64,000 nucleotides of DNA from assembly GCA_038501195.1 (NCBI GenBank), contig JBBPUQ010000009.1:2418001-2482000 (forward strand), given 5' to 3'. Origin of the DNA: Nemania diffusa (Eukaryota > Ascomycota > Sordariomycetes > Xylariales > Xylariaceae). Made by a program: the position numbers and the translations under genes. The notes beneath the pieces were generated by a model, which made no database searches, had not been told where the DNA came from, and saw only the letters and a list, made by a program, of their open reading frames with translations. This document shows positions 23,305 through 33,055 of this stretch, piece by piece; within the stretch, counting starts at the first letter, position 1, and the number at the start of each line of letters is the position of its first letter.

Positions 23305-26300
23305 ATGCAGACTAAGTTTGCTACTAAAAGCGATTATAATGTTAAAGTACGGGACTTAAAAAATAAAGAGTATAAAGCTCAAAATAAAAAGTATAAAGCT
23401 TAAAATAAAAAGTATAAAGTTCAAAATAAAAAGTATAAAGCTTAAAATAAAGAATATAATACTGACTATAGTAGTTACAATAATTTAAAAGCTTTAAACT
23501 TAAACTTTAAAAATAAGCTATTTAATACTGTTAACAAAAAGCTGCTTAATACTGTTAATAAAAAGCTAGCTAGTTTAAACACAAAAAAGCCGATTTAAAA
23601 AAAAAGCAACTAGATACGAAATAACTATAGCTATATATAAATAAAAAAAAAAAAACACAACTTAAATTTAATCTATATAACTTGAGAGCTTTGTAAACTT
23701 TTAGAAGTTTGTTTATTTGTAACAACTTAAAAAGAAATATTTTACAAGTACTAGAACAACTTTAGAAAACTTAGCTTATTATTTTATACTAAAAAAAAAG
23801 TACAAAAGCAATATATTAAAAAGTTATTAGAATATTTATTGACTTTTTTTAATTATATTAAAAACTAAAATTAAATTGAACATTAAAACTAAGTTAAAAA
23901 CTAAAATCAAAAATATTAAAACTAAATTAAATATTAAAATCAAATTAAATATTAAAATTAAATTAAACATTAAAATTAAGTTAAACATTAAAATCAGTTA
24001 ATTAAGTACTACGATTAAACAGCGCTTTAGCTATAATTAAACTTTAGTTTTTTTACTTTTTTTTTTAATGCAGCATATAATTATATAAGCTTTGTTTTTA
24101 ATAACAATAGTTATATTGTTATAAATTATACAAAAAATAACTTGTTTTTAAGTTTTAATTATATAAACTTTGTAAAACAATATATAGTTCTAGTTGTTTT
24201 TGTTTTATTAAAGCAGTAGTTGTATACTTAGTATAATTAGCGCAATTTTAAAACTAAAAAACTTAAACTAAAATAGCTTTTTTACACTTTAATAAATTAT
24301 ATAATAATTTATGTTTTTTGTAGTATAAATATTTTAAACTATATAAATCGATTTAGTAAGTTATAACAGATTATTAACAATAACAATATATAGTTTTAAA
24401 AGCTTTTTAAAGTACTACAAATTAATATTTGTTTAAGTTTTGTTAAAAAGCTTTTATTATAATAGAAGCTATAATTGCTAAATTAATTCTAAAGTTGAAT
24501 TTTTTAGCTTTACAACAAATATTTTATACAAAAATATTGCTGATTTAATTATTGCTTATATAATAAATTATATAGCATTTTGCTTTAAATCGCTTAAAAT
24601 TACAATATTAGTTAAACTAAATTTAATATATATTTAACAATTTTATTAATTAACTACTATAAAAAAAAAGTTTTTTATTTATTTTATAAATAAAGCGTTT
24701 TTTTTATTTAACTAATATTTTAAAATTATAATATTACTTTTAGTTAAATAAAAGTATAAATTAAAATATTAAAAAAATATAATCGAGCTATAGTAGCATT
24801 AAATATTAACAAAAAAAATCTAACGCTTGAACAGTTTTTATATAAAATTATATATTAGTTATATTTTAAGCTGCAACAGTTAAAAGCTAAAACTTTAAAC
24901 TTAAATATAAACAAATTATATTTTAAAGTTAGCTTTAATTAAATATGTTTTTTTTTAGTTCTTTTTGTAAACTATTTAATAAAAACAACTATTAAAAATT
25001 ACTTTCAATATAATATTGCAATAAAAACAAAATATTAAAACGCTGCTAATAATTAAAATTTCGATTATGTTTTTAGTTAAAATTTAAAGCACTTAATTAT
25101 AAAGTTTACTACTATAATAACTAATTATAAACAAAGCGAGTATAATACTAACATTATATAAAACATAAATATAACTATTTAGTTAATTTTATAAAATAGT
25201 ACATTTGCTGTTTTTTGTAATATAATAAGTAGTAAAATTTAAAAAGTTAAGTTGCAACTAAAAAAAGTTAAATATTTGCTGCAACAATTTGTATGTAATA
25301 CTTTGCTACTAATTAAGCTATAAATTAATAATAAAATATATAACTTTTTATACTCAGTTTGTTATATGTTTTAGTTATTAATAAGTTTGTATATATATTA
25401 TATAATTAATTATTATTACTTAAATATAACATTTAACTGTAAGTTATATTTGAAAAAGTTTTTTTCAAACAAAACTTGTTATTTTTATAAAAACTATAAA
25501 CATTTTAAAAATATTAAAGTATATAACTGTAATATAAAAAATTATTAAAATATGTTTTTATATTTTTATAAAAATTGCAAAGCTGCTTTTATAAAAAAAA
25601 GTAATTTTAAATAGTATAAATAAGCTATATATTTTAAAAAAAAACTGTTTTTTTGTAATATATATAAAACTGCTTTTGCAAAAAAAAGTTGTTTTAAGTA
25701 GTATAAATAAGTTATATACTTTAAAAAAAAACTGTTTTTTTGTAATATATATAAAACTGCTTTTATAAAAAAAAGTAATTTTAAGTAGTATAAACAAGCT
25801 ATATACTTTAAAAAGAAACTGTTTTTTTATAATATATATAAAGCTGTTTTTATACAAAAAAGTAGTTTTAAGCAGTATAAACAAGCTGTATATTTTAAAA
25901 AGAAACTGTTTTTTTATAATATATATAGAGCTACTTTTAAACAAAAAAGTTATTTTAAACAGTATAAACAAATTATATACTTTAAAAAAAAACTGTTTTT
26001 TTGTAATATATATAAAGCTACTTTTATACAAAAAGGTTATTTTAAGCAGTATAAACAAACTGTATATTTTAAAAAAAAACTGTTTTTTTGTAATATATAC
26101 AGAGCTATTTTTGTAAAAAAAAGTAAGCTTAAATAATATAAACAAGCTATATATTTAAAAAAACAGCTAATTAATTTAACTAAACAGTATAAACTAAATA
26201 TAAATATAAAATTAAAGTTGTATATAAAAAAGCTAAATTTAAACATAAAGTTTTTAATTTATAAACAGTTGTTTTTAATATAACAAAAGCTTAAAATTAG

Positions 26301-26373
26301 TTTTGTAAACTTAACGTTTAGTTTTTTTTTTATTAATAAACTAAGTTTGTTTAACTTTAACAAACTATTATAA
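23305..26373 (+). pseudogene. large unidentified fossil frame, about 1,000 codons
   Basis: Beginning with ATG at 23305, one plus-strand frame can be followed for about 3 kb. By eye it carries roughly 60-70 stops. Nearly all are TAA or TAG, with a few TGA, as RIP makes from CAA, CAG and CGA/TGG. Long pieces have almost none, for example 24901-25020, 25381-25500 and 25789-26130. Three tandem arrays lie in this same frame and all have periods divisible by three: 21 bp (23366-23448, KYKAQNK-like), 18 bp (23886-23998, KYQNQI-like before mutation) and 87 bp (25575-26150, 29 residues). Readable pieces include ELCKLLEVCLFVTT, KKVQKQYIKKLLEYLLTFF and ALNINKKNLTLEQFLYKI. High Lys/Asn content is expected where Glu and Asp codons lost G. 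I do not recognise the family. The end is uncertain (stops at 26281 and 26371). It may be the main gene of the TIR element. Confidence 0.5.
25575..26150. repeat. 87-bp tandem repeat, about 6.6 copies
   Basis: The unit encodes 29 residues. On the plus strand it is of the type YKQAIYFKKKLFFCNIYK followed by AFI-KKSNFK. Copies 1-3 carry TAG/TAA where later copies have CAG/CAA, showing graded decay. The opposite strand is open throughout for 195 codons, which follows from base composition and is not taken as a gene. Confidence 0.85.
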
Positions 26374-26810
26374 GTTTATTATTTATATGTTTTAATTAAT
26401 AAAACTAAATAGTAAACAAACAATAAAATTAAGCAAATTAATTTATACTAAAATTTAAAAGCTATTTTTATAGCTATTTAAACTTTTTTATATATAACAT
26501 TTTAGCAATATTGGACTTTTAACAAAAACTTTTTACGTAATATACATTTTGTAATTTAGTTGTTAAAAAAACAATTTTTAAGTAAAAATTTATTTATTTT
26601 GAAATAAAAAGTGTTAAAGTTTGCAGTATATACTGTTTAACAATAACTAAATATTACAAATATAAACAAATTTATTTTTAAAATGTTATAGTATAGTTTT
26701 TAAACTTAAACAAACTAAAAAATGTTTTTAATTAAGTATTAAATTAATATTATTTATTAAATAAAAAACAGAACTAATAAAGTATAGCTGCTACAAGTAC
26801 AAAGCTAAAA

Positions 26811-27137
26811 GGACTTAGTTTAAGCATAAAAAGTTGTTGTTTAGGTTTATTTGAGAAAGTTTTAGGAATATAGATATTACGAAGCAATTGCAAAACCGGA
26901 TGTTGATTAGATTGGTAGTAGTATGTATGTCTAGGTAGTATGTATATCTAGGAATAGCTTTATTTTGAGACCGGCTATGTATGTTTCGCAGAGCGGAAAC
27001 AAAGGCCTGGATAATAAGAGTATTGAAACACAACTAGCTTTGAGATTTTATAGCCGAATAACGTCTTTGTATGCAAAGCAGACTCCCGCAGTAGATTCCT
27101 GCAGCAGACTCCCACAACAGACTCCCGCAACATGTGT
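26811..27137. other. unmutated right end of the TIR element
   Basis: Composition returns to normal before the right inverted repeat. It contains a 17-bp tandem pair (26919-26935 and 26936-26952, one G/A difference), an imperfect inverted GTTTCGC..GCGGAAAC and the 13-bp array. No gene is supported. This stretch escaped the mutation that hit the left end. Confidence 0.6.
27078..27129 (+). repeat. four 13-bp subterminal repeats
   Basis: Four head-to-tail units of the form GCAGACTCCCGCA (27078, 27091, 27104 and 27117). The second has three C-to-T type changes, the third one G-to-A. They lie 9 bp inside the right inverted repeat and are mirrored by mutated copies at the left end. Subterminal repeats often bind transposase in DNA transposons; that role is inferred. 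Confidence 0.85.
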
Positions 27138-27180
27138 TCAGAGCTGAGATCTTGCCAAAAATGGAAAATCAAGCCTCCAG
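27138..27180 (-). repeat. right terminal inverted repeat
   Basis: Reads on the minus strand CTGGAGGCTTGATTTTCC and on to CAGCTCTGA, matching 2768-2810 with two transitions. This copy keeps the G at both sites and is probably the ancestral version. The element ends at 27180. Confidence 0.9.
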
Positions 27181-27545
27181 CGGTTAAGGTAGCGCGCCAT
27201 AATATATGTAACTCCTGGCAGTTTATCCATCTCATATATATGGAGCGGCCGTGGCTGGCCTATCGTCCCGTGATATTTGCAATCAGCTATGAATTGCGAG
27301 TGCACGGTTTGGGCAAGATTCATGACAGACATATCGAGCTCCGAATCTTGAGTCCGGAATTGGAAGATCTTAGACTGGTTGGTCCCGGTTGCAAACGTGT
27401 AGCTGAACGCTCCTTGAATCTCAACCGGAATCGCCTGCCCTCCGACTCGGGAGAGTGCTAATTCCTCACATTGCTGTCTTGTCACGGTCGTATTCTCCTT
27501 AAAAAAGGAGCTGATTACATTATCAAGATTATAATAAGTTACCAT
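27181..27545 (-). pseudogene. APH-family phosphotransferase, N-terminal half (split gene)
   Basis: From ATG at 27545 the frame gives about 121 residues of an APH-type N-lobe. Seen: IPVEIQGAFSYTFATGT, a nucleotide-loop-like segment; KIFQFRTQDSELDM; and PGVTYIMARYLNR, the hinge strand before the C-lobe. In intact relatives the ATP site lies between these and the C-lobe. The frame runs into the right inverted repeat and would continue with element-derived residues (WRLDFPFLARSQL) before a stop. The catalytic half is at 2767-2042. With one copy of the 5-bp duplication removed the sequence runs YLNR-EDVSVVQPPDAVARQ without a frame break. No stops interrupt this half, so the loss may be recent, or a truncated product may persist. 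The start is the first ATG; nothing upstream contradicts it. Confidence 0.85.
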
Positions 27546-28152
27546 TGTGTTGAAAGGTACCTTAGGTAGGTAGCATTTGAGGTTAAGAGTGCGACAAATT
27601 GGGTAGGCTCGGCTCAGCCTACATACATCTTTGTATTGTTAGTCAGGTGACTGAGGATAATATTTATTGATACTTGAATAGATGTATAATAAACATTTAT
27701 GGCGATGCATTTACGGACAAGACATATAAATAAAAGTTATGTAAATGTGTTTGTGTTTGTTTGACTTGCGTAAAAGCGGCATTGCTCAGGTGAAGCTCAT
27801 AAGTAGAATGCCGCGTCAGTGAGGCTGTGCTGCGTAGGTACGCATACGCAGTACGGAACCTCGGATGTAGTAGCTGAGGGGGTCGATCACCTGCAGCCAC
27901 TATACTTAGCCTACCGCTTGGTTACAGGGCAGGTTAGGTACAAGATCTAAGCTGCCCTGCTACCGGACTCCACATGAGCTTTGAATCCCACTTTGGGTTC
28001 AATCTGATAAGAAATTTATCTACTGGGGCTCTTTTCAATTGTATTTCAACTTGAAGCCTCAACCCCTCCAACACTTCGACTGCGACCAACCCTCGTCGGA
28101 CAGAATTTTATCCCCTGCGTCCACGGGCCTTGTGCCCATAACCCCATCCAAG
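27546..28152. other. divergent intergenic region (APH N-half / RPP1)
   Basis: About 600 bases between the start of the split APH gene (minus) and RPP1 (plus). It has a CCTTAGGTAGGTAG motif near 27560 and no gene. It includes an in-frame upstream ATG for RPP1 at 28039. Confidence 0.45.
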
Positions 28153-29280
28153 ATGCTCTACGACCTCAACATCGCGTGGTCGCCCTTCACAAGCGCCGCA
28201 GACCTGGAGCGCACGCTCCGTTTCAGCGCATCCCTCGGCTACGACGTCGTCGCCCTGAACCACACCATCGGAGCACCAGTACCACCACAGATCACGAACC
28301 CCCTTCCGAAGTTCGACTCCCCCTCTCCCTCTCCCACCTCCTCAAACCCACCACCCCCTCGCCTCCCCACCGTCCTGCGCCGCGCCACCCTCGTCTTAAG
28401 CGAAGCGTCGCAACACCACCGCCTGCCCCAACTCGCCTCCGCCTACGACATCCTCGCCGTGCGCCCGCAGTCCGAGGAGAGCTTCTCGGCGGCCTGTCTC
28501 AGCCTCAACGACGTCTCCCTCATATCGCTCGACCTAACCGTGCGGCAGCCCTTCACCTTCCGCCCCAAGCCCTGCATGTTCGCCGTGAGCCGCGGGGTCC
28601 GCTTCGAAGTGTGCTATTCCCAGGTCCTGCAGGGCCCGGCGCCCGCGCACGTGGCCGGCTCCAAGGGCGCGAGGAACGGCGGCGAGAGCCCGGCTGGGAA
28701 CGGAGGGGCGGGCGGCGCCGTCGACGCCCGCGCGCGTGCGGCGTTCATCGGTAATGTGTCGTCGTTGATCCGCGCGACGCGTGGCCGTGGGATTGTGATT
28801 AGCAGTGAGGCGCGGTCTGTGCTGGGTCTGCGTGCGCCAGCCGACGTCGTGAACCTGCTTCATGTGTGGGGGTTGTCGACGGACCGCGCTAACGAGGGAC
28901 TGGGCGCGCTACCACGCGGTGTCGTGGTCAACGAGGGACTGAAACGCAGCGGCTTTCGGGGCGTCGTGGATATCGTTGGAGTTGCGGACCGCGAACAAGT
29001 CGACGTCGAGATGGGCGAGGCGGGGGGTAGCAATGCCAAAGCTGCCTCCGGAAACGTACACGGCAACAAGGGAAAGAATAATAAGAAACAAGAAACGAAC
29101 GGTTCTGCGGGCAAGAAGAGGAAGAACGGTGATGATACCGAAACCCCTACTGCTACAAGTGTAAATGAGACAGAGAAACCGGAAGGCGAGGATCAGCCGA
29201 TAAGTAAGCGTCAGGCGAAGAAGAAGATGAAAGCGGCCTTGCGGAAAAAGCAGACAGAAGAGAGTGCAACCGGAACATGA
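28153..29280 (+). CDS. RPP1: RNase P/MRP protein subunit Rpp1 (p30)
   Basis: 375 residues without an intron. RNase P trims the 5' leader of tRNA precursors and RNase MRP cuts pre-rRNA in the nucleolus; Rpp1/Rpp30 is a TIM-barrel-like protein shared by both. Seen: the family opening MLYDLNIAWSP; the strand pair GYDVVALNHT; YDILAVRPQSEESF; ISLDLTVRQPFTFRP; then RGVRFEVCYS; RGIVISSEA; and DVVNLLHVWGL. The last ~90 residues are a Lys-rich disordered tail (KKRKNGDD, KRQAKKKMK), probably nucleolar/nuclear targeting. A Gly/Ala-rich insert follows RFEVCYSQVL. The ATG at 28153 is chosen because homologues begin with this motif; an in-frame ATG at 28039 would add 38 unconserved residues. High GC contrasts with the AT block close by. 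Confidence 0.93.
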   Translation: MLYDLNIAWSPFTSAADLERTLRFSASLGYDVVALNHTIGAPVPPQITNPLPKFDSPSPSPTSSNPPPPRLPTVLRRATLVLSEASQHHRLPQLASAYDILAVRPQSEESFSAACLSLNDVSLISLDLTVRQPFTFRPKPCMFAVSRGVRFEVCYSQVLQGPAPAHVAGSKGARNGGESPAGNGGAGGAVDARARAAFIGNVSSLIRATRGRGIVISSEARSVLGLRAPADVVNLLHVWGLSTDRANEGLGALPRGVVVNEGLKRSGFRGVVDIVGVADREQVDVEMGEAGGSNAKAASGNVHGNKGKNNKKQETNGSAGKKRKNGDDTETPTATSVNETEKPEGEDQPISKRQAKKKMKAALRKKQTEESATGT

Positions 29281-29875
29281 TGCAGATTTATCAGTATTAT
29301 CATCGTATAACGCATGCACAAAAAGGGGAAATTGGCGTTTTGGTTAACTGGATTCGAAGACAAAAACTGGACTTATGATACCCCCTAAATAGAATTGCTC
29401 TTCCGAGAGAGCCTCAAATGGCTCCCCTCCGCTTCGTCGGCTTTAATGTAAAACAGATGCATAGCGCACGTGAACCTTATCATTATAGGTCATTATTCTG
29501 AGCAGATGATTTTGCAGATATGCAAGCTGGAATGGCTCTGTACTGTGGAACACTTGTAGGGACGAGCGAGTTTAGTTACTGTCTAAAACCTGAAAATATG
29601 AACAAACCATCACAACCACCCACATTAGTCTTCCAGATGTCCTGCGAAGACAGAGTCAAGTTCTTTATATTGCATTACATAAACAAGAAGAGAAGTACTC
29701 TCCACCAGGGGGTTTAGGTCCTCCAAGATTGAATCTCAAAGGTTTATATAAACGTATATACCAAAGCAATAACCCAGCATGTGCTAGGCAGAAAAGCTTT
29801 ATATATGCTCGATTTCTCCCACGTCTTCCATCTATCCCTTTTCAACTCCGCTCGGTCTTCGTAGAGATGGTGAGA
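29281..29875. other. convergent intergenic region
   Basis: About 600 bases between the 3' ends of RPP1 and the Ser/Ala-rich gene. Only short open frames; no motif recognised. It should hold the two polyadenylation regions. Confidence 0.45.
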
Positions 29876-31279
29876 TTATCCGACAAAACCAAGATTAATT
29901 ATCGAATTCAGAGTGATGCCGCTGAAATTGATAGACGGGCCCTCGTTCGCGCCGGCGAACGTCGTCGCCGTGATGACGGCAGGTAGGGCGGCGTTATTGA
30001 CGTCGGCAGCAGCGGCGGCGGCGGCCGGGGTCTCTACGGCTGGGAGGGCGATCGAGGACTGCCCCACAACCGCTGTCGTCTGGGCGACGGAAGTGGTGGA
30101 CTGGATGGGCAGCGCGATCGAGGACGCACCGACGGCCGCAGCGGCATCCGTGGTCGAGGTCGTGAGTACTGTGGGCACCTCGACTGATGAGGTGGCTGCT
30201 GCCGCACTTGACGTCGTTACTGCTACTGAGGCGCTAGAGTCCACAACGGCCGGTGCCGAACTTGATGCCGGGAGAGCTGCCGTATCTAATGTGCTCGAGT
30301 CTACGGCGGCAGCCGAACTTGATGGTGCCGGGGCTGCTACGGCGCTGGATGTGCTGGAGAGAACAACTGTTGCTAAAGATGTTGGTAGCGAAGCCAACGA
30401 TGGTATTGAAGACACCTGCGAAGACACATCGACAGCGGCTATACACATTTAGTATTAGTTAACCGGTTACACTTAAGATTGCTTGGGAGGTGGTATCTTA
30501 CGGATCGAGCTCGTTGAGACAGTAGCGGCGGGTATTGGAACGAGCGAAGTTGTATCCGCCGGTGGTGTCTCAACGGCCGGGGCGGCGGACGAAATGACCG
30601 CTACGGATGAAGGGGCTACCGCGGAAGAAATAGCTGCTACTGAAGAGGTGACCGCTGCCACGGAGGTGGCCGCTATCGAGGAAGCCTGCGCCGCCTCGCC
30701 TGATGCGACGACAGAAGCGATAGAAGAAGCGATAGACAAGCCTTCGGAGGCTGGGATCGGGATGCCGAAAGCTGTTCCGCAAGCAATCAACTGCATCATC
30801 GTCGTAGTCGCCAACTCGGTCACTGTCACTGGCCTATTAAACCAAGTCAGCCGCCTGTGCCATTCCAACATCTGTGACCGATAACCTACGCTGCAGTGCC
30901 TTCAACAAGACCAGCTGCCTCGGAAGCTTGCGTGACCGTAACCGTCGCTGTCATCGTCACAGTGGGCGCCGAGGTGTTGAATATTCCGCTTAGTCCACCA
31001 CCACCGACTGTGATAGTTTGCCGCACAGTCTCGGTGACCGTCTGGCCGCCGCCACCAGCGCCGCTGCCAGCTCCACCTGCATTATCACCACCGCCATTAA
31101 GCTTTCCCAAAAGGTCTCCTAAAAACGAGCGCTTCACGGGCTGTTCAAGAAGCTTGTAAGTGTCGGCCTACTACCCATTAGCCTCCCTGCCCGTTCATAT
31201 TGGTCGTCATGATACGCACCTGTACCGACGATATGGTACCAAGAGCGAAGAGTAGATGTCCTGAGTAGGGCACCCTCAT
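29876..31279 (-). CDS. secreted Ser/Ala/Thr-rich protein (four exons)
   Basis: Exons on the minus strand: 31279-31220, 31167-30890, 30833-30502 and 30438-29876, giving 410 residues with all three introns in frame. The introns are 52, 56 and 63 bases with donors GTGCGT, GTAGGT and GTAAGA and branch-like GCTAAT, CTGAC and CTAAT. Exon 1 is a compact signal peptide (MRVPYSGHLLFALGTISSVQ). Next come LLEQPVKRSFLGDLLGKL and a Gly-rich stretch, Thr/Val repeats (TVTETVRQTITV, VTMTATVTVTQ), then about 280 residues dominated by Ser, Ala, Val and Thr, ending SINFSGITLNSIINLGFVG. The composition suits an O-glycosylated secreted or wall protein. The C-terminus is not a typical GPI signal. I do not recognise a domain, and the role at the cell surface is inferred. 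Splicing is by hand; exon 1 depends on the signal-peptide reading. Confidence 0.7.
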
Positions 31280-33055
31280 CCTGACTGATCTTCCTCCTAC
31301 GTTACGATCCGAAAAGTCGACACGATCAATATCAATGAGCGTGGTGAGAAATGGATTGATTAAACAGACCAGCCGTTATTAAAAAACTATGGGGTCAACC
31401 CAATCACGAGTAATGTGAGAGAGAAGAAAACAAAAAAAGGCGTTTAAAGATCCCGTCACCGAGTCAAAAACGAAAGCATTCCAGAATGTTTCTAAGAGGG
31501 AACTTGTAATCGAGGCCGAGGCCGAGGCTGAAGGGGCGGACTAAAGGAGCGGTAGTACCACCTCAAAACACGACAGCGCGCGACAAAACGGTAATAGAAA
31601 CGAGCAAGAGAATGTGAGAAAAAAAAGAGGACCGGTATCACGAAGAACGTCAGCTCATGGGGAAAAAGTAGCGAGAGTGGGAGGAAGGACACACATGGGA
31701 ACAGCTAAGAAAAGAATGAAACCCCAGGATGAGGACGTGTTAGTCTGGAGATCGTTTCGACTAGGGCCGCCTCGGCCTTAGTCTTGAGCTGGTTAGAACT
31801 CCCGTTTTTCTTTCGAGGCTAGATTCTAGATGGATACATACTAACCTACCTTACTTACCTACTTACATAGAGTACTACTATGCATACTCGTAAAGTCATG
31901 GGTACCGGAGTAAAGTGGCCGTCCTTCGTCGGGACCTGCGTTGCATGATAATTATCTGGGTATATAGTGACTAATGAGAACATGCCCAAGAGATCTATGC
32001 GGAAAGCCTGAGTGCGACTTGAGGCTCATACAAGAGTCGCGCTGTGAGTGGCTGTCGAAGGCGAAGACGACAGGGGTCGGGTTCGTGGGGGCAAGGGTTG
32101 AGACAGAACCCTGACAGGGGGCGTTTGAGGTCAACCCCTAACAGCAACCTTATTATCATCAGGCCATCACAGAGCTAGATAAAACCCAAGCCAACGCGGC
32201 GGCGCTTGCTCTTTGTTTTAGGGCATCTCAGGATTCATATCGAAGGATCCATATCAGAGAAACCGATTCTTTCTTCATGATGATGACGCGTAAGAAGAGC
32301 CACTTACACACAAGTACCTAACCTATGCGTGGCTATCTGTCTGAACGGAGTGTAAACCATGATGCCAGTAATATTCGTAAATGTTTATGAGAACTGACGA
32401 TATCGTCGTTTCAAAGCTTCCTAACCCACTTGCTTAAGAGTTATAAGTAAATGCAATGAAGAGGATTCGTCACATCCCTCTATTTGACGGCGCTACGATT
32501 GAGAGCCACGATGCCAAGGTTATCGCCTGTCACAATTGGAGCTCGTTTGATATTACCGCTGGAAAAAACAGCCAAGCTTCAACAAGGGGAAAATTCTGAA
32601 CAACGTAAAAAAATCTTACCCTCGTCAGTACAGATTATCTCGCAGGCGATGAGATTGGCATCATATATAATGCAGCAAATTATAACAAGGATATGCGTGT
32701 ATTGTGCTAGGTTGACGACTGCGAAGAGGGGCGACGGTTCAAAATGAACGGACCATCGCAGACTCTTGGCAGGAGACAAATCCCTGCTCACGATTACATA
32801 AGTTACTCGACGTCAAAACCTAATCTACATTGAGGTTTACACCTTTTCATGCAAATTACAGACTCCCGTCAAATACCGATCCTGGGGTCTCCACCGCCTT
32901 CCCGGCGCCTTTTGGCGATCATTGGTTTTTTCCCCGATTAGAAACCATGAATCGACCATATCCCCTCAACTGACAAAATAGCTACTTATCCCATCCTGTT
33001 TCCCATGAGATCCCTTCATATTGCCGTTCCCACTTGTAGTCGATGTGATTAATCT
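31280..33055. other. 1.8-kb intergenic region
   Basis: Holds the upstream region of the Ser/Ala-rich gene. Features: a near-perfect palindrome GACTAgGGCCGcctCGGCCtTAGTC (31759-31783), a CTACCTTACTTACCTACTTA motif run (31849-31868) and only short unsupported frames. I see no gene. Confidence 0.5.
31759..31783. repeat. 25-bp palindrome (hairpin)
   Basis: Arms GACTA-GGCCG and CGGCC-TAGTC around a short centre, with one unpaired base in each arm. It lies about 480 bases upstream of the Ser/Ala-rich gene start. It could be a binding site or hairpin; no role is shown. Confidence 0.5.

Larger units (their letters stand above)
2768..27180. mobile_element. 24.4-kb TIR element, RIP-degraded, inside an APH gene
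   Basis: The block is bounded by 43-bp inverted repeats (2768-2810 and 27138-27180, two mismatches) and sits in the middle of an APH-type gene whose halves flank it on the same strand. Just inside the ends are 13-bp subterminal repeats: clear at the right (27078-27129), RIP-altered at the left. Between about 2815 and 26800 the sequence is nearly all A and T, with long poly-A/T runs and TpA steps and almost no GC-rich word, the state left by repeated C:G to T:A mutation. Contents: a nested Ty3/gypsy element (9168-15878), a large fossil frame (about 23305-26373) and several decayed direct repeats. I cannot assign a superfamily; the 5-bp duplication is imperfect and no transposase motif was read. 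Other reading: several nested elements rather than one cargo-carrying unit. Confidence 0.75.

Noticed and set aside
25558..26145. 195-codon minus-strand open frame as a gene
   Set aside because: It is the opposite strand of the 87-bp repeat array and open because of base composition; the plus frame continues beyond the array while this one does not.
2815..26800. The AT block as a centromere core or mitochondrial insertion
   Set aside because: It is exactly bounded by inverted repeats inside a gene and contains a recognisable gypsy element, which fits a transposon-derived RIP block. No mitochondrial gene motif was seen. A centromere would usually be much longer.
2768..27180. A Starship with a tyrosine-recombinase captain
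   Set aside because: Size would allow it, but I could not read captain (DUF3435) motifs, and clear long TIRs with subterminal arrays are not the usual Starship ends. Left open, not claimed.
28176..28754. 192-codon Arg/Pro-rich frame inside RPP1
   Set aside because: Alternative-frame shadow of a very GC-rich coding exon with no recognisable content.
29913..30884. Long plus-strand Ala/Glu-rich frames
   Set aside because: Antisense shadows of the Ser/Ala/Thr-rich gene; the minus-strand model has a signal peptide and consistent introns.
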